Source: Alloprevotella sp. OH1205_COT-284 (GTDB lineage Bacteria > Bacteroidota > Bacteroidia > Bacteroidales > Bacteroidaceae). From it: a stretch of 58,950 bases of DNA. The stretch covers positions 1 to 58,950 of the forward strand of contig NZ_RQYI01000012.1 of NCBI RefSeq assembly GCF_003859795.1. Direction: 5' to 3'. Position 1 is the stretch's first letter, and the number at the start of each line of letters is the position of its first letter. This document shows positions 19,796-29,431 of the stretch, in pieces. The notes below the pieces were generated by a model. That model was not told where the DNA came from and searched no databases. It was given only the letters and a program-made list of their open reading frames with translations. The position numbers and the translations under genes were made by a program.

Positions 19796-19828
19796 TTTGC
19801 ATCAAACGGAAGAATCAATTATTTTTGC
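19796..19828 (+). promoter_or_regulatory. Promoter of rsmI
   Basis: TTTG (19796-19799), 21 nt, TATTTTTG (19821-19828). Predicted start near 19835, leader about 60 nt. Only some 15 nt separate it from the divergent promoter. Confidence 0.7.
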
Positions 19829-19896
19829 ACACATGAAAAAGCGTGAAAGGCCATTAGGAAAAGGGCTTTTTGGCGCGCCAAACATCGAAGAAAATC

Positions 19897-20733
19897 ATGT
19901 TATATCTCGTTCCGACCCCGGTGGGAAATCTGGAAGACATCACCCTTCGCGCAATGCGCATTCTCAAAGAGGTCGATCTCATTTTGGCCGAAGACACACG
20001 CACGAGCGGTGTGCTCCTCAAACACTATGACATCAGCACCCGGACGGCGAGCCATCATAAATTTAATGAACACCAAACGGCCGAGGCTTTGGCCGAACGT
20101 ATGGCTGCGGGAGAGAACATGGCACTGATCAGCGACGCCGGAACTCCGGGCATTTCCGACCCCGGTTTTATGTTGGTCAGAGCGGCTATTGCCAAAGGGG
20201 TCGAGGTGCAGTGCCTGCCCGGAGCCACGGCCTTTGTGCCGGCATTGGTGGCGAGCGGACTGCCCTGCGAGCGATTTTGTTTTGAGGGCTTTTTGCCCCA
20301 AAAGAAAGGTCGCCGAACGAAACTCGAAGCCTTGCGGCAAGAGGAACGGACGATGATTTTCTACGAAAGCCCCTATCGGGTGGTGAAAACGCTCGAACTC
20401 ATGGCCGAGGTTTTCGGCAAGGACAGGCGGTGCTCGGTGTGTCGCGAAATATCGAAACTCCACGAAGAAAGCGTGCGCGGAACGCTCGACCAACTCTCGG
20501 AACACTTCCGAGAACACGAACCGCGAGGAGAGTTTGTCATCGTCGTGGGAGGTTGTGCCTGCGTCGGAGAAAAGGAGGAAACGAACCCCGATAACCCCGA
20601 TGCGCAACGAACGCGAAGAAAAGCGGTCAAGACAGACCCCGTCACCGGACAGCCGATCGACACGAAAAGCGAAACGATCGACAAAGCGGCTCTGAGAAAA
20701 AGCAAACGTCATCGGGAAAATGCGGAAGGATAG
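19897..20733 (+). CDS. rsmI: 16S rRNA (cytidine(1402)-2'-O)-methyltransferase
   Basis: 278 aa SAM-dependent enzyme predicted to 2'-O-methylate C1402 of 16S rRNA in the decoding centre. It shows the tetrapyrrole-methylase fold: LYLVPTPVGNLEDITLRA, EDTRTSGVLL, ISDAGTPGISDPG and LPGATAFVPAL. The start at 19897 places the first strand at the N-terminus; the frame is open from 19870. The last 50 residues (from about 228) are a charged, low-complexity tail (KEETNPDNPD, RTRRKAVK) unlike the folded core. The next gene, a lipoprotein, starts 90 nt downstream without an obvious promoter. Confidence 0.93.
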   Translation: MLYLVPTPVGNLEDITLRAMRILKEVDLILAEDTRTSGVLLKHYDISTRTASHHKFNEHQTAEALAERMAAGENMALISDAGTPGISDPGFMLVRAAIAKGVEVQCLPGATAFVPALVASGLPCERFCFEGFLPQKKGRRTKLEALRQEERTMIFYESPYRVVKTLELMAEVFGKDRRCSVCREISKLHEESVRGTLDQLSEHFREHEPRGEFVIVVGGCACVGEKEETNPDNPDAQRTRRKAVKTDPVTGQPIDTKSETIDKAALRKSKRHRENAEG

Positions 20734-20823
20734 TCCGAAAGAATGTTTTCGGCCGACACCCTGCAAAAACCTCGGAGAAATAACCAAATACGAACAAAAC
20801 TGCCACTTCAAAATAAAAATACC

Positions 20824-21696
20824 ATGAAGAAAATTGTTTTTATCCTCCTTGCCGCCATTGGCATGGGACTTGTTTCAGCTTGTGAAACCAAAAAAGAACA
20901 GCAAAATGCCACCGCCCTGACGGCGGAAGACTCGTTGCAGCAAATTCTGGCGCAGAAAGAAAGCGAACTCAATGATATGGTGTCTACACTCAACGAAATT
21001 CAAGATGGATTTCGACAAATCAATGAGGCGCAGGGACGTATCAGTATCGAACGACAAAAAGGCGAACAAAATCAACGTGCTGCCATTATCGAGGACATGA
21101 AACTCATTCAGCATACCATTCGTCTGAACAACGATCTGATCGACAACCTCCGCCAGCAGGTGAAAGAGGCCAAGAGCAACGGATCGCGTCTGAAACAAAC
21201 GTTGGAAGCCACTATCGCATCGCTCACGGCACAACTCGAAGACCTTACCAAACAAGCCGAAGACCTGCGGGCGCAATTGGCTCAAAAAGACATCAAAATT
21301 GCCGAACAGGGAGAGGAAATCACCAATTTGAAAGGAAATGTGAGCGAACTGTCGGTACAAAACGAAACCAAGGCTCGCACCGTGGCTACGCAAGACAAAG
21401 AACTCAATACGGCTTATTATGTGTTTGGCACGAAACGTGAACTGAAAGAACAAAACATTCTTAAAAACGGAGAAGTGTTGCGCACGGGAGATTTCAACAA
21501 AGACTACTTCACGCGCATAGACATTCGGGTCGATAAAATCATCAAACTCTATTCCAAGAGTGCACGCCTCATGACGACGCACCCCGAAGGCAGCTATTCG
21601 CTTGACAAAGATGCGAAAGGACAATATACGCTTCGCATCACCGATCCCACTCGTTTTTGGAGTGTGAGCAAATATTTGGTCATCACGGTGAAGTGA
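20824..21696 (+). CDS. Coiled-coil lipoprotein of unknown function
   Basis: 290 aa. A lipoprotein signal ends at Cys20 (GMGLVSAC). Residues about 35-190 are heptad-rich (LQQILAQKESELNDMVSTL, LTAQLEDLTKQAEDLRAQL) and predict a long coiled coil. A compact C-terminal domain follows (TAYYVFGTKRELKEQNIL ... SVSKYLVITVK). This arrangement is common in Bacteroidales envelope lipoproteins, but I recognise no function. The start at 20824 puts the signal peptide at the N-terminus. It is followed by a strong terminator. Confidence 0.78.
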   Translation: MKKIVFILLAAIGMGLVSACETKKEQQNATALTAEDSLQQILAQKESELNDMVSTLNEIQDGFRQINEAQGRISIERQKGEQNQRAAIIEDMKLIQHTIRLNNDLIDNLRQQVKEAKSNGSRLKQTLEATIASLTAQLEDLTKQAEDLRAQLAQKDIKIAEQGEEITNLKGNVSELSVQNETKARTVATQDKELNTAYYVFGTKRELKEQNILKNGEVLRTGDFNKDYFTRIDIRVDKIIKLYSKSARLMTTHPEGSYSLDKDAKGQYTLRITDPTRFWSVSKYLVITVK

Positions 21697-21710
21697 TGCA
21701 AACGCCTCTC

Positions 21711-21750
21711 GTCCCCTCGTTCTTTCGGCAACGAGGGGACTTTTTGTTTT
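21711..21750 (+). terminator. Terminator after rsmI-lipoprotein operon
   Basis: GTCCCCTCGTT (21711-21721) pairs perfectly with AACGAGGGGAC (21730-21740) across an 8-nt CTTTCGGC loop, followed by TTTTTGTTTT. Confidence 0.92.
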
Positions 21751-21929
21751 TATTGCTGTCCGATAAATTCCGCACTGCATAGTCCTATTTCTTACGAAAC
21801 GTTAATCTCGCGAGCGTCGAACGAAGAGGGGAAAAGGAAGGAGCGAAGAAAAGTTTTCATTGTTTTTTGTGCTTGGAGTTTGCATAAAAGTATGTGTTGT
21901 CGTTTTATATCCAAATAATGAGAACGATG
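21751..21929. other. Gap without recognisable gene
   Basis: About 180 bp, AT-rich towards the metalloprotease promoter. No motif shared with the other gaps was seen. Confidence 0.4.
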
Positions 21930-21961
21930 TTTGGAGAGCTGTCTTGAAAATTTTATATTTG
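21930..21961 (+). promoter_or_regulatory. Promoter of the metalloprotease/susCD locus
   Basis: TTTG (21930-21933), 20 nt, TATATTTG (21954-21961): an exact consensus match. Predicted start near 21968, leader about 67 nt. Confidence 0.8.
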
Positions 21962-22034
21962 TAGAATTGTGATGATTTTCAGGACGACTGCCATGGTCGT
22001 CGTTTAACTTTCTATCAAAATAAAACCGATATAG

Positions 22035-24665
22035 ATGATACGTACTTCTATTTTTACTCGCATATTTTTTGTTCTTGCCGTATCTTTTGCCATTCAGCCG
22101 CTGACGGCCGCCCCTCTGTCTTTCGCAGCCGATCCGGATGGATTTTTGTTTTGGAGACGTAATAAGAAGAAAGTGGAGGAAAAGAAAGAGTCCGACTATC
22201 ATCGTCTGACCGGGCGTGACTCCGTGGAGATGAAAGGAGTGGTCAATGTCATTTCCAAAAACGACGATATTTATTTTGAATTTCCTGCACGTTTGTTGGG
22301 ACGGGAATTTTTGGTGGTCAATCGCCTGCAACAAGTGCCCAAGGAACTCAATGAGTCGGGGGTGAACAAGGGGGTCAACTACGAAACGCAAACCATACGT
22401 TTTGAATGGGACAAACCGCGTAAAAGACTACTCATTCGCCAACAAAGGCTCACACCCGAAGTGAACAAAGAGGCCGCCATGGCGCGTTCGGTGGCGGACA
22501 ATTATCTCGATCCCGTTCTTGCGGCTTTGAAGATCGAAGCCCTCGCGCCAGACTCGTCTGCTTTCATCGTGAAGGTGAATGAACTGTTTGACGGTCGCAA
22601 AAACTGCCTCAACGATGTGTTCAACAACATCAACCTCGGCACGTCCGTCAATACGGATTTGTCGCGAATTATCGAAATCAAAGCCTTTGAGAAAAACATT
22701 ACCGCCACTTCCGAACTGACCACTATCGTTCACGAAGGCAAGAGCAAGGTGAATGTCACGGTCGGGGTGAGTTGCACTTTGGCCTTGCTGCCCGAAGTGC
22801 CCATGTCGGGCAGAGAGGAAAATCAACGCGTGGGATACTTCACCACGCCACAGCTCAAATATGACGATTTCCAACAGAGCGTGGAAAAGAAAAACTATAT
22901 CACGCGTTGGCGTCTCGAACCCCAAGACACCGCAGCCTACCTGCGTGGCGAACTCGTGGAGCCGGTAAAGCCGATAGTGTTTTATCTCGACCGCGAGGTG
23001 CCCGATTGGCTCAAACCCTATATGCGGAAGGGCATCTTGGACTGGAACGCTGCTTTTGAAAAAGCCGGTTTCCGAAATGCCGTCCGTGTGGAGGAATACA
23101 CCGATAGCCTTGCTAAAATCGGCGATGATCTGGGCTACTCGGTGCTGACGTATGCCGCCTCGATGAAAGCCAATGCCATGGGACCTTCGGTGATCGACCC
23201 TCGTTCGGGGGAAATCATCGAAGCCGACATTATATGGTGGCACAACGTGCAGTCGCTCATCCGGGAGTGGATCATGGTGCAGACCGGAGCGGCCAATCCC
23301 GAGGCACGGTCGCTGACTTTGCCTCGTGAGTTGATCGGTGATGCCGTGCGTTTTGTGGCTTGCCACGAAGTGGGACACTCGCTCGGGTTGCGCCACAACA
23401 TGATAGCCTCCAATGCTTATCCTACCGACTCCCTGCGCTCCGAGGCGTTCACCACACGCATGGGAGGCACGTCGGCTTCGATCATGGACTATGCACGTTT
23501 CAACTACATCGCACAATCGGGCGACGGCGTAAAGGTCGTTTCTCCCAACATCGGGGCTTACGACCTGATGGCGATCGAGTGGGGGTATCGTTGGTATCCC
23601 GAAGGGGCGGACGAAAAAGCGGAGTTGAATGCTTTTCTCGCCCGACACACCGGCAAAGAATACAGATATAGCGAGGCACAGCAGCAACGCAGTGCCATAG
23701 ATCCGCGTGCGTTGAGCGAAGACTTGGGCGATGATGCCGTGAAATCGGCACGATTGGGCATTGCCAACTTGAAGCGTATCGTGCCCGAAATCGTGGAATG
23801 GACACGCACGGGCGAACCGGGACAAACCTATGATGAGGCCTCTAAACTTTATTCGGCCGTGATGTTTCAATGGAGCTTGTTTCACTATCATGTCATGGCC
23901 AATATCGGGGGCATGTATTTGGATCACGCCACCCTCGACACGAAACATCCGGCATTCTCTTTCGTGGAGAAAAATAAGCAACAGGAGGCCGTTCGCTTTT
24001 TGTTGGAAGAAGTGCTCACCTATCCCCAATGGCTGTTTGCCGCCCCACTTACACGTTACACCTATTTCCACCGCAACACTCCCCTCGGCACGGAAGAGCA
24101 ACACCCTCATCTGGTGTTGAGAAATCAGCAAAACTATGTGTTGTGGGATTTATTGGACAATGGCCGGTTGATGCGCATGTTTGAAAACGAAATGCAGCAG
24201 GGAAAGCAGGCTTTCACGGCGGTTGAAATGATGGACATGCTGCACAAACATATTTTTGCAAAGACCATTGCGGGAGCAACGCCGAATGTTATGGAACGCA
24301 GCTTGCAGAAAAGTTTTGTAGACGCCCTCATCACGGCGGCCGCCGAGAGCGAAGGGGTTAAGATCAACAAACGATTGTATGACGATGCCGCTTTCTCGGA
24401 CGCCCAATTCTATCGTTTGCCATGTCGCGAAACGGTGTGCGGCTGCGATGCACACGGTCGCACCTTGTCTTCCGCACCGCGGCGCATCGAAATGAGCAGT
24501 ACGCAGGTGGGACGCAACAGCGATGCGATCAGCGTGAAGCGTGGCGAATTGATACGAGTGATGGCGTTGCTTAAAAAGCGGCTTTCCGGAAGCGAAACTG
24601 CCGCACGTCTGCACTACGAAGACGTCATTTTGCGCATTCAAACGGCATTGGGAATTAACAAATAA
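22035..24665 (+). CDS. Secreted zinc-dependent metalloprotease (DUF5117-type)
   Basis: 876 aa. A signal peptide ends near AAPLSFAA (about 32). The catalytic motif is HEVGHSLGLRH (443-453), an HExxHxxGxxH zinc site; the later SIMDYARFNY is a plausible Met-turn, together giving a metzincin-like active site. The N-terminal region (Asp-rich, GRDSVEMKGVVNVISKND) and length fit the large Bacteroidota family with DUF5117 and DUF4953 domains. It likely acts in the periplasm or at the surface on proteins. SusC and SusD genes follow at 103 and 22 nt spacing with no terminator between, suggesting one operon for protein or peptide use. Confidence 0.88.
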   Translation: MIRTSIFTRIFFVLAVSFAIQPLTAAPLSFAADPDGFLFWRRNKKKVEEKKESDYHRLTGRDSVEMKGVVNVISKNDDIYFEFPARLLGREFLVVNRLQQVPKELNESGVNKGVNYETQTIRFEWDKPRKRLLIRQQRLTPEVNKEAAMARSVADNYLDPVLAALKIEALAPDSSAFIVKVNELFDGRKNCLNDVFNNINLGTSVNTDLSRIIEIKAFEKNITATSELTTIVHEGKSKVNVTVGVSCTLALLPEVPMSGREENQRVGYFTTPQLKYDDFQQSVEKKNYITRWRLEPQDTAAYLRGELVEPVKPIVFYLDREVPDWLKPYMRKGILDWNAAFEKAGFRNAVRVEEYTDSLAKIGDDLGYSVLTYAASMKANAMGPSVIDPRSGEIIEADIIWWHNVQSLIREWIMVQTGAANPEARSLTLPRELIGDAVRFVACHEVGHSLGLRHNMIASNAYPTDSLRSEAFTTRMGGTSASIMDYARFNYIAQSGDGVKVVSPNIGAYDLMAIEWGYRWYPEGADEKAELNAFLARHTGKEYRYSEAQQQRSAIDPRALSEDLGDDAVKSARLGIANLKRIVPEIVEWTRTGEPGQTYDEASKLYSAVMFQWSLFHYHVMANIGGMYLDHATLDTKHPAFSFVEKNKQQEAVRFLLEEVLTYPQWLFAAPLTRYTYFHRNTPLGTEEQHPHLVLRNQQNYVLWDLLDNGRLMRMFENEMQQGKQAFTAVEMMDMLHKHIFAKTIAGATPNVMERSLQKSFVDALITAAAESEGVKINKRLYDDAAFSDAQFYRLPCRETVCGCDAHGRTLSSAPRRIEMSSTQVGRNSDAISVKRGELIRVMALLKKRLSGSETAARLHYEDVILRIQTALGINK

Positions 24666-24767
24666 TCTTCATATTGAACGACAGTTTCATCGTTTCGGCG
24701 TAGTTACACGCTTCCCATGATGCGTCGTGTCAAAATCTCCACATCATAACAACGAACACAAACATCT

Positions 24768-27700
24768 ATGAAAAGAATAGCATTCATCTTTTGCGGTCTG
24801 CTCCTCATTCTGCCCCTTTTGGCGCAGGAGCGAACGGTGAGCGGTGTGGTCTACGACGGCGAGACGGAAAAAGAACCGCTGATCGGTGCCACCGTTTCCA
24901 CTGTCGGCGGAAAGGGAATAAAAGGCATGCAGACGGACGAAAACGGACGCTTTCGCCTTTCCGTTTCGTCCGAAGTCAAAAGTTTGTTGGTGAGATATTT
25001 GGGATACCTTCCTACCACCGTCAAACTGCAACCCGGTGTGCAGAATTATGAAATCAAGCTCATGCCCAATAATGAGGTTTTCGGAGAAGTCGTGGTCACG
25101 GGCTATCAGAAGATCGATCGCCGCAAACTCACGGCCTCTGTTGCGTCGCTTCAAGTGTCGGACGAAGTGGTGGGCGCGGTGAAAAGCGTCGATCAAGCTC
25201 TTGTCGGACAGATTGCGGGATTGAGCACCGTGTCGGCCAACGGCGCACCGGGCGCACCGGTCAAAATCCGCATTCGCGGAACGGCCTCCATAAGCGGCAC
25301 GCAAGAACCGCTTTGGGTGCTCGACGGCATGCCCCTCGAAGGCACCGACATTCCTTCCATGGAAGACCTGAAAGACATCGACAATATCTATCAGACCTCC
25401 ATTGCCGGAATTAATCCCTCCGACATTGAAAACATCACCGTCCTCAAAGACGCTGCTGCTACCGCCATCTATGGAGCGAGAGCGGCCAACGGAGTGATTG
25501 TCATCACCACAAAGAAAGGAAAGGAAGGACGGCCGATAGTGAATTTTTCGAGCAAGATCACCCTCACGCCGACTACCGACATCAAGCGGCTCAACCTGCT
25601 CAACGCCAACGAAAAAGTGGATCTCGAACTGGCGTTGCTGTCTTCCGACTATAAGTATCGCGCCAACAAAGGAGCGGTGGCTCGGATCTTGGCGGAAAGC
25701 GGTGAAACTGCCACATACGCCACCGGCGGTTGGACGGCCTTGTCGTCGGCGACACAAGCGCGCATCGACGCGTTGCGCGGCATCAATACCGATTGGAACG
25801 ATGTGTTGTTTCGCAGTGTGATCAATCAGGAATACAACGTGAGCCTCTCGGGTGGTTCGGAGCGTGCGAGCTACTATTCCTCCGTCGGCTATCACAATCA
25901 GTCGGGCACGGTGAAAGGAGTGGAAAACAACCGTTTCAACCTCACGCTCAAAGGCACTTACAGTTTGAACAAAATCCTCAAAGTCGGTGCGTCGGTCTTT
26001 GCCAATCAACGCGAGCAGGAAAGTTTTCTTGCCGACATGAACGGGTTTACCAATCCCGTTTACTATTCTCGATTGGCCAATCCTTATTTCCAACTGCTCA
26101 ATGGCAACGCTTACAACTATGACACCAATGTGCAGGGCAAAGAAGACTCTTCGCTCGATTTCAATATCTTGGAGGAGCGCAACAATACCTCCAACCGCCG
26201 CACCGACCGCGCATTGATGTCTATCTTCGATGCAGAGCTGAAATTGAACGATTTCTTGAAACTCACCACTCAAATGGGCGTTCAGTACGATCAATATACG
26301 CTCAAAAAATATGCCGGTCATGACAGCTACGCCATGCGCAAAGAGAAGTTGTTTGCCACTTTCTCTTTCCCCGACGGGAAGCGCAGCATCCTCCCCGATG
26401 GCGGTATGCACAAAGTGACCGAATACCACAACAAGCAATGGACGTGGAAAGCGATGCTCGAATTTGCCCGCCGCTTCAATCAAATTCACGATTTGGAATT
26501 GATGGGCGGAACGGAAGTGCGTCGTTCCGAAACCGAAGCGATCTTCTCGGCCGCTTACGGCTACGACAATCGCACGCTCACCACTCAACCCGTGCTTTTC
26601 CCCTCGGAAAACATAGCCGAACTCTATCCGCTTTATAAAGAAACGCATCAGGAAAACGCTTTTGTTTCGTGGTTTGCCACTGGTTCCTATACGCTCTCTT
26701 ACCGCTACACGCTCGGCGGAAGCATACGTTTCGACGGCTCCGATGTGTTTGGTGTGGCCAAGAAATATCGCTATCTGCCGCTCTATTCGGTGAGTGCCTT
26801 GTGGCGTGCGGCGCAAGAGCTGTTTGTCAAACGCTTGAAGTGGATCAACGATCTTAGTTTTAGAGCCTCTTACGGTTTGCAGGGCAATATCGACAAAAAC
26901 ACGTCACCCTATCTGATCGGAACTTTCGATCGCGTCACGATCCTCCCCGGAACACCTGAAAAAGTCATTGAAGCCGAAAATGCCCCCAATCCCGATTTGC
27001 GTTGGGAAAAGACCAAAAACATCAACCTCGGGCTCAACCTTTCCGTGCTTGACAATGCCATAACCTTCACATTGGATCACTACTATCGTCGCAGCACCGA
27101 TTTGATCGGCATGCGCATGCTTCCGCTCGAAACCGGCTTCTCCATGACCACCATTAACTGGGCAAGCATGGAAAATCGCGGTTGGGAAATCGCCATTGCC
27201 ACTCGAAACGTCAAAACGAAGCATTTTAAGTGGACGACACAACTCAATCTTGGTTTCAATACCAATAAAGTATTGAAGGAAACCGTGGCCGAAAATTCCA
27301 CTTATCCCGGCCGTGAGGGCTACCCCATCGGAGCCGTCTTTGCCTATAAAACCGCCGGCCTCGACGCCCAAGGCTATCCTCTCTTTGTGAATGCCGAAGG
27401 AAATGCCATGACCGCCACCGAGTTTTTCAAACTCAACCGCCACGGCGCAAGCACGCTGACGGCCGAACAGCAAAGAGCTCTTTACTCCTACGTCGGAACG
27501 ACCGATCCCAAATGTTCGGGTGGCTTCAACAACAGTTTTGAATATAAAAACTGGCAGCTGCATGTCAATTTTATGTTCAACCTCGGTATGAAAGTGCGCG
27601 TTGTTCCGTCTTATTCGCCCACCAACTACGATAGAGGGCTCAACACCAACCGCGACATTCTCAACCGCCGAACTCCCGCCAACCCTGCCGGCCTTTTCCC

Positions 27701-28013
27701 TTCGTTGATGGTGAGCACGGATCGTCCGGCCGAATACATTCGCTATTCGGAATACAATCTTTACAGCATGCTCGACACATGGGTGCGCGACAACAACTAT
27801 CTCCGCCTCCAAAGTCTTCGTCTGGCTTACAAGTTCGAGCCGTCTTTGCTTTCCAAGTGGGGCATCAGCGGTCTTTCCGTTTCTTTGGAGGGGCGCAACC
27901 TTTGGGTGACCGGCAGCGACTATCACAATTATCTCGATCCCGAGACAATGGGCAACCCCTTTGCACAACCCATACCCAAAAGTGTGATCTTCGGGCTCAA
28001 TATGAATTTCTAA
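24768..28013 (+). CDS. SusC/RagA-family TonB-linked outer-membrane transporter
   Basis: 1081 aa. Signal peptide (to LLAQ, about 19). Carboxypeptidase-D regulatory-like domain (about 22-100; VSGVVYDGETEKEPLIGATV). TonB-dependent plug (about 105-240) with the SusC signature SIAGINPSDIENITVLKDAAATA and YGARAANGVIVITTKKGK, then a 22-strand-type barrel ending in FGLNMNF with terminal Phe. It forms the channel under a SusD lid. Neighbouring protease and T9SS-tailed protein suggest the cargo is oligopeptides, as for RagA of Porphyromonas gingivalis, rather than glycans; no glycoside hydrolase is in the locus. That assignment is inference. Confidence 0.95.
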   Translation: MKRIAFIFCGLLLILPLLAQERTVSGVVYDGETEKEPLIGATVSTVGGKGIKGMQTDENGRFRLSVSSEVKSLLVRYLGYLPTTVKLQPGVQNYEIKLMPNNEVFGEVVVTGYQKIDRRKLTASVASLQVSDEVVGAVKSVDQALVGQIAGLSTVSANGAPGAPVKIRIRGTASISGTQEPLWVLDGMPLEGTDIPSMEDLKDIDNIYQTSIAGINPSDIENITVLKDAAATAIYGARAANGVIVITTKKGKEGRPIVNFSSKITLTPTTDIKRLNLLNANEKVDLELALLSSDYKYRANKGAVARILAESGETATYATGGWTALSSATQARIDALRGINTDWNDVLFRSVINQEYNVSLSGGSERASYYSSVGYHNQSGTVKGVENNRFNLTLKGTYSLNKILKVGASVFANQREQESFLADMNGFTNPVYYSRLANPYFQLLNGNAYNYDTNVQGKEDSSLDFNILEERNNTSNRRTDRALMSIFDAELKLNDFLKLTTQMGVQYDQYTLKKYAGHDSYAMRKEKLFATFSFPDGKRSILPDGGMHKVTEYHNKQWTWKAMLEFARRFNQIHDLELMGGTEVRRSETEAIFSAAYGYDNRTLTTQPVLFPSENIAELYPLYKETHQENAFVSWFATGSYTLSYRYTLGGSIRFDGSDVFGVAKKYRYLPLYSVSALWRAAQELFVKRLKWINDLSFRASYGLQGNIDKNTSPYLIGTFDRVTILPGTPEKVIEAENAPNPDLRWEKTKNINLGLNLSVLDNAITFTLDHYYRRSTDLIGMRMLPLETGFSMTTINWASMENRGWEIAIATRNVKTKHFKWTTQLNLGFNTNKVLKETVAENSTYPGREGYPIGAVFAYKTAGLDAQGYPLFVNAEGNAMTATEFFKLNRHGASTLTAEQQRALYSYVGTTDPKCSGGFNNSFEYKNWQLHVNFMFNLGMKVRVVPSYSPTNYDRGLNTNRDILNRRTPANPAGLFPSLMVSTDRPAEYIRYSEYNLYSMLDTWVRDNNYLRLQSLRLAYKFEPSLLSKWGISGLSVSLEGRNLWVTGSDYHNYLDPETMGNPFAQPIPKSVIFGLNMNF

Positions 28014-28034
28014 TCCTCAAAACCTTTCAAAACG

Positions 28035-29387
28035 ATGAATACAAAATATATCATGATCGTGGCCATACTCGTGATCGGGTTGCTGAGCGGATGCGACGAT
28101 TTTCTCGACATCACGCCGACGGGAAAGGTGATTGCCAAAACGGGCGAAGAATACAGGGCTTTGCTCACTTATGAATATAAAAACTTTCCCGAAGACCGGG
28201 GGCTTGCCACCCTGCGATCCGACGAAATGACGCTCGACAAGGCTTCGACCAATGCCGAAGACTACGATTCTTTCTTTGACATTTGGTCGTGGAACGATGA
28301 CGCCCCCTCTGCCACAACGGTGTCTTTCGGATGGCGACGTTATTATCACGTAATCTATATTGCCAACTACATCATCACCCACCAAGCCGACATCACCCAA
28401 GCCACGGCCGCGGAAATATCGCAATTGGTCGGCGAAGCCCACATGATGCGCGCCTATGTCCATTTCTTACTGGTCAATCTGTATGCCACTCCCTATACCC
28501 ACTGCGACCCCGGCACGACACGCGGCATTCCCGTTCAGTTGAAAGCAGACATCAATCAGCTCCCTCGCAGCAGCAGTGTCGAAAAAGTGTATGAACAGGT
28601 GTTGGCCGACATCGAAACGGCGCGTGCTCATCTCAACGTAAAGCTCTGGCCGAAAGGTTATAACTATCGCTTTTCAACCGTTGCGGCCGATGCGTTGCTT
28701 GCCCGGGTGCTCTTGCACATGGGACGTTGGGATGCCGCACAAGCCGCCGCCGAGGCCGTTTTGAAAGAGCGTTCCACTCTCGAAAATATGAATCTCGGCA
28801 ACTCCGTGTTGCCCTGCCATTATACGTCGGTGGAAAGCATCGTCGCTTTGGAACAAGTCATGACGCATGTCTACAAAAACATCGGGATACCCTCCAAGGA
28901 AATTCTCTCCTTATACCGTTCTGGCGACATGCGCAAAAATAAGTATTATCGCCAAGTGACATCGAGCCGAAGCGAATTGCGCAAGGGCGGAAGCAATGAA
29001 TATTCTTGTTCATTCCGCACGGCGGAATTCTATTTGACCGCCGCCGAAGCCGCTGCACGTCTCGGACGTTTTGAGGCGGCATTCAATCACTTGTTTCCCC
29101 TCATCGATCATCGTTACAACACCACCGCGGCCGCTCAGTATAAGACCGAACTGCGCGGCATGAACCAAGAACAACTCTTGGTTGAAATCCTTGCGGAGCG
29201 TGCGCGCGAATTGGCGTTCGAGGGGTTCCGCTGGTTTGACCTTCGCCGTACGTCACAACCTTCTCTCCGAAAGACTTATGGAGAAAACACCTATCAGCTC
29301 TCGCCGGCCGATGCCCGCTACACACTGCGCTTCCCCAGCGAAGCCGTCGAGGCCAATCCCGGTTTGGAACTGTGGCCTCTGAAATAA
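28035..29387 (+). CDS. SusD/RagB-family substrate-binding lipoprotein
   Basis: 450 aa. A lipoprotein signal ends at Cys20 (LLSGC), followed by DDFLDITPTGKV, typical of SusD. TPR-like helices include EISQLVGEAHMMRAYVHFLLVNLYATPY; the C-terminal RagB domain shows LVEILAERARELAFEGFRWFDLRR. It is 22 nt downstream of susC and forms the surface lid of the transporter. It is somewhat short for a glycan-type SusD. Binding residues for the cargo cannot be read. Confidence 0.95.
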   Translation: MNTKYIMIVAILVIGLLSGCDDFLDITPTGKVIAKTGEEYRALLTYEYKNFPEDRGLATLRSDEMTLDKASTNAEDYDSFFDIWSWNDDAPSATTVSFGWRRYYHVIYIANYIITHQADITQATAAEISQLVGEAHMMRAYVHFLLVNLYATPYTHCDPGTTRGIPVQLKADINQLPRSSSVEKVYEQVLADIETARAHLNVKLWPKGYNYRFSTVAADALLARVLLHMGRWDAAQAAAEAVLKERSTLENMNLGNSVLPCHYTSVESIVALEQVMTHVYKNIGIPSKEILSLYRSGDMRKNKYYRQVTSSRSELRKGGSNEYSCSFRTAEFYLTAAEAAARLGRFEAAFNHLFPLIDHRYNTTAAAQYKTELRGMNQEQLLVEILAERARELAFEGFRWFDLRRTSQPSLRKTYGENTYQLSPADARYTLRFPSEAVEANPGLELWPLK

Positions 29388-29431
29388 GAAAAAACAACTT
29401 TTAATTTATCCATCTCATCATTCAAAAGCTT

